Below the pieces are notes generated by a model. It ran no database searches. It was not told where the DNA came from and saw only the letters and a list, made by a program, of their open reading frames with translations. From the NCBI GenBank assembly GCA_021323355.1, contig JAJONK010000001.1, positions 1 through 33,068 on the forward strand: DNA of 33,068 nt, written 5' to 3'. Numbering within the stretch: the stretch's first letter is position 1; each line of letters starts with the position of its first letter. Positions 31,818-33,068 of the stretch are shown in pieces. This stretch comes from Deltaproteobacteria bacterium. GTDB taxonomy: Bacteria > Desulfobacterota > Binatia > UBA9968. The translations under genes and the position numbers were made by a program.

Positions 31818-33068
31818 TTGAACGAGGAAGCCGGGAAATTAACGCGGGCCGCCGGAGTGGTAGGCTTTTTCACCTTGCTCAGCCGAGTCTCGGGTTTGTT
31901 TCGCGATGTTGTTATCGGGTTTCTCTTCGGCGCGCAGGGTGCCGCCGATGCCTACTTCGTCGCCTTCAGAATACCCAATCTTTTGCGGCGGCTTACAGCG
32001 GAAGGCGCTTTGACCGTAGCCTTTATACCGGTCTTTACCAACTACCTGGCCAAAGAAGGAAAGGCCGAGGCGATTAAAGTCACGCAAATTGTATTTACCT
32101 TTTTAGCTATATTTCTCGCTTTGATTACATTGTTAGGGATCGTTTTTGCCCGCCCTCTTACTCAGTTCTTCGCTCCCGGTTTTGTCCAGGAGCCTGAGAA
32201 ATTTGAAATGGCGGTGTCGCTGACCCGTTGGATGTTTCCCTATATCTTTTTCGTCAGTCTGGTTGCTTTGGCCATGGGAGTACTCAACGCACTGCGCCAT
32301 TTCATGGCGCCAGCGATGTCGCCCGTTCTATTCAACCTCTGCAATATCGCCTGCGCAATTCTGTTTTACCCGTTGCTGGATGAACCGATCCTTGGGCTGG
32401 CGTTCGGAGTTCTGATCGGTGGAGCGGCGCAGCTTTTATTTCAGATACCTTATTTGCTGAAACAAGGTATTCATTTGCGGTTTAATTTTAATTTAAAACA
32501 CCCGGGGCTGGGTCGCCTGTTGTATCTGATGGGACCAGCGGCGTTCGGCGCGGCGGTGTATCAAATCAACGTTCTGGTTAGCACTATGCTGGCTTCCTTT
32601 CTGCCGAGCGGAAGCGTTTCTTATCTGTATTATGCAGATCGATTTTTAGAGTTTCCGGTGGGAATTTTTGCTATAGCCCTGGGCACGGCAGCCCTGCCCA
32701 GCTTTTCCACATTGGTGGTTACGGGTAACGTCAAAGAGCTTCGCGCGACGCTGGCGTACGCGCTCAGAATCGTTAATTTCATTTGTTTACCCGCGACAGC
32801 CGGCTTAGCTGTCCTGGCGGTTCCGCTATTCGCGATCTTTTTTCAACGAGGCGCGTTCGATTCGACCGCCACGCTGAACTCGGCTCAAGCCCTTATTTTT
32901 TTTTCATTCGGGCTCTGGAGTATCTCAGGGACGAAGTTAGTCGCGCCAGTGTTCTATGCAATGGAGGACACTAAAACCCCCGTATTTGTTGGAATCATAG
33001 CGTTTGTCATAAACCTCGTTGCCAGTCTTGCGCTGATGGGTGAGATCAATGTCGATGGCAATTCCGCC
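31818..33068 (+). CDS. murJ: Lipid II flippase MurJ, C-terminus beyond window
   Basis: An open frame from TTG 31818 runs to the last base (417 codons) without a stop. It starts LTRAAGVVGFFTLLSRVSGLFRDVVIGFLFGA (residues 7 to 38), the MurJ/MviN opening, and shows many membrane helices, with PNLLRRLTAEGALTVAFIPVF and GAAQLLFQIP also typical. MurJ flips lipid II for peptidoglycan synthesis. GGAG lies 5-6 bases before the TTG. It is divergent from rpsT, an arrangement also known in Pseudomonas. About 100 residues are missing. Confidence 0.95.
   Translation, partial: MNEEAGKLTRAAGVVGFFTLLSRVSGLFRDVVIGFLFGAQGAADAYFVAFRIPNLLRRLTAEGALTVAFIPVFTNYLAKEGKAEAIKVTQIVFTFLAIFLALITLLGIVFARPLTQFFAPGFVQEPEKFEMAVSLTRWMFPYIFFVSLVALAMGVLNALRHFMAPAMSPVLFNLCNIACAILFYPLLDEPILGLAFGVLIGGAAQLLFQIPYLLKQGIHLRFNFNLKHPGLGRLLYLMGPAAFGAAVYQINVLVSTMLASFLPSGSVSYLYYADRFLEFPVGIFAIALGTAALPSFSTLVVTGNVKELRATLAYALRIVNFICLPATAGLAVLAVPLFAIFFQRGAFDSTATLNSAQALIFFSFGLWSISGTKLVAPVFYAMEDTKTPVFVGIIAFVINLVASLALMGEINVDGNSA

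Noticed and set aside
1..33068. CRISPR arrays, insertion sequences, prophage or integration sites
   Set aside because: No regularly spaced repeats, transposase, integrase or attachment-like duplications were seen.

Overview
The window is a densely packed chromosomal segment of a Gram-negative bacterium. Evidence for an outer membrane is direct: an LpxC domain, LptE, RlpA and several lipoproteins. The order rpmF-plsX-fabD-fabG-acpP-rpiB-glyA-nrdR-ribD-ribE-ribBA-ribH-nusB-leuS-lptE, preceded by yebC-ruvC-ruvA-ruvB, resembles the layout of Deltaproteobacteria and related uncultured lineages (Desulfobacterota- or Binatota-like). That placement is inferred from gene order, not from a tree. Base composition looks even, TTG starts are common, and I see no mobile elements, CRISPR arrays, tRNAs or rRNAs.

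Layout. 1-372 (minus): truncated exported methyltransferase. 373-1455: sparse stretch holding a decayed-looking PRC-barrel-like reading frame and a weak hairpin. 1456-5028 (plus): acnA, then a metallo-beta-lactamase-fold hydrolase with a Tat-like N-terminus. 5258-6588 (minus): RlpA lipoprotein and a histidine-rich fatty acid hydroxylase. 6786-15403 (plus): yebC-ruvC-ruvA-ruvB-DUF2905-ntrY-(receiver::lpxC)-DUF2203-queG. 15452-17747: minus-strand thioesterase, plus-strand lipoprotein, minus-strand HtrA-like protein and a small hypothetical. 17834-30810 (plus): a long operon opening with a near-consensus sigma-70 promoter, covering 23S/50S-linked yceD-rpmF, fatty-acid synthesis genes, rpiB, glyA, nrdR, the riboflavin pathway, nusB and leuS. 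It is followed by lptE, a minus-strand rpsT and a divergent murJ that runs off the end.

The most striking feature is a fusion of a complete response-regulator receiver domain to a complete LpxC, the committed lipid A deacetylase. It is translationally coupled to an NtrY-type sensor kinase, exactly where ntrX would be expected. If real, envelope or nitrogen/redox signalling would reach lipid A synthesis through phosphorylation of the enzyme itself rather than through transcription.

Other departures from the norm are: an HtrA/PDZ protein that has lost all three catalytic residues; a RibBA whose DHBP synthase half has a degraded active-site loop while its GTP cyclohydrolase half is intact; a fatty-acid cluster lacking both condensing-enzyme genes (fabH between plsX and fabD, fabF after acpP); and absence of holA after lptE.
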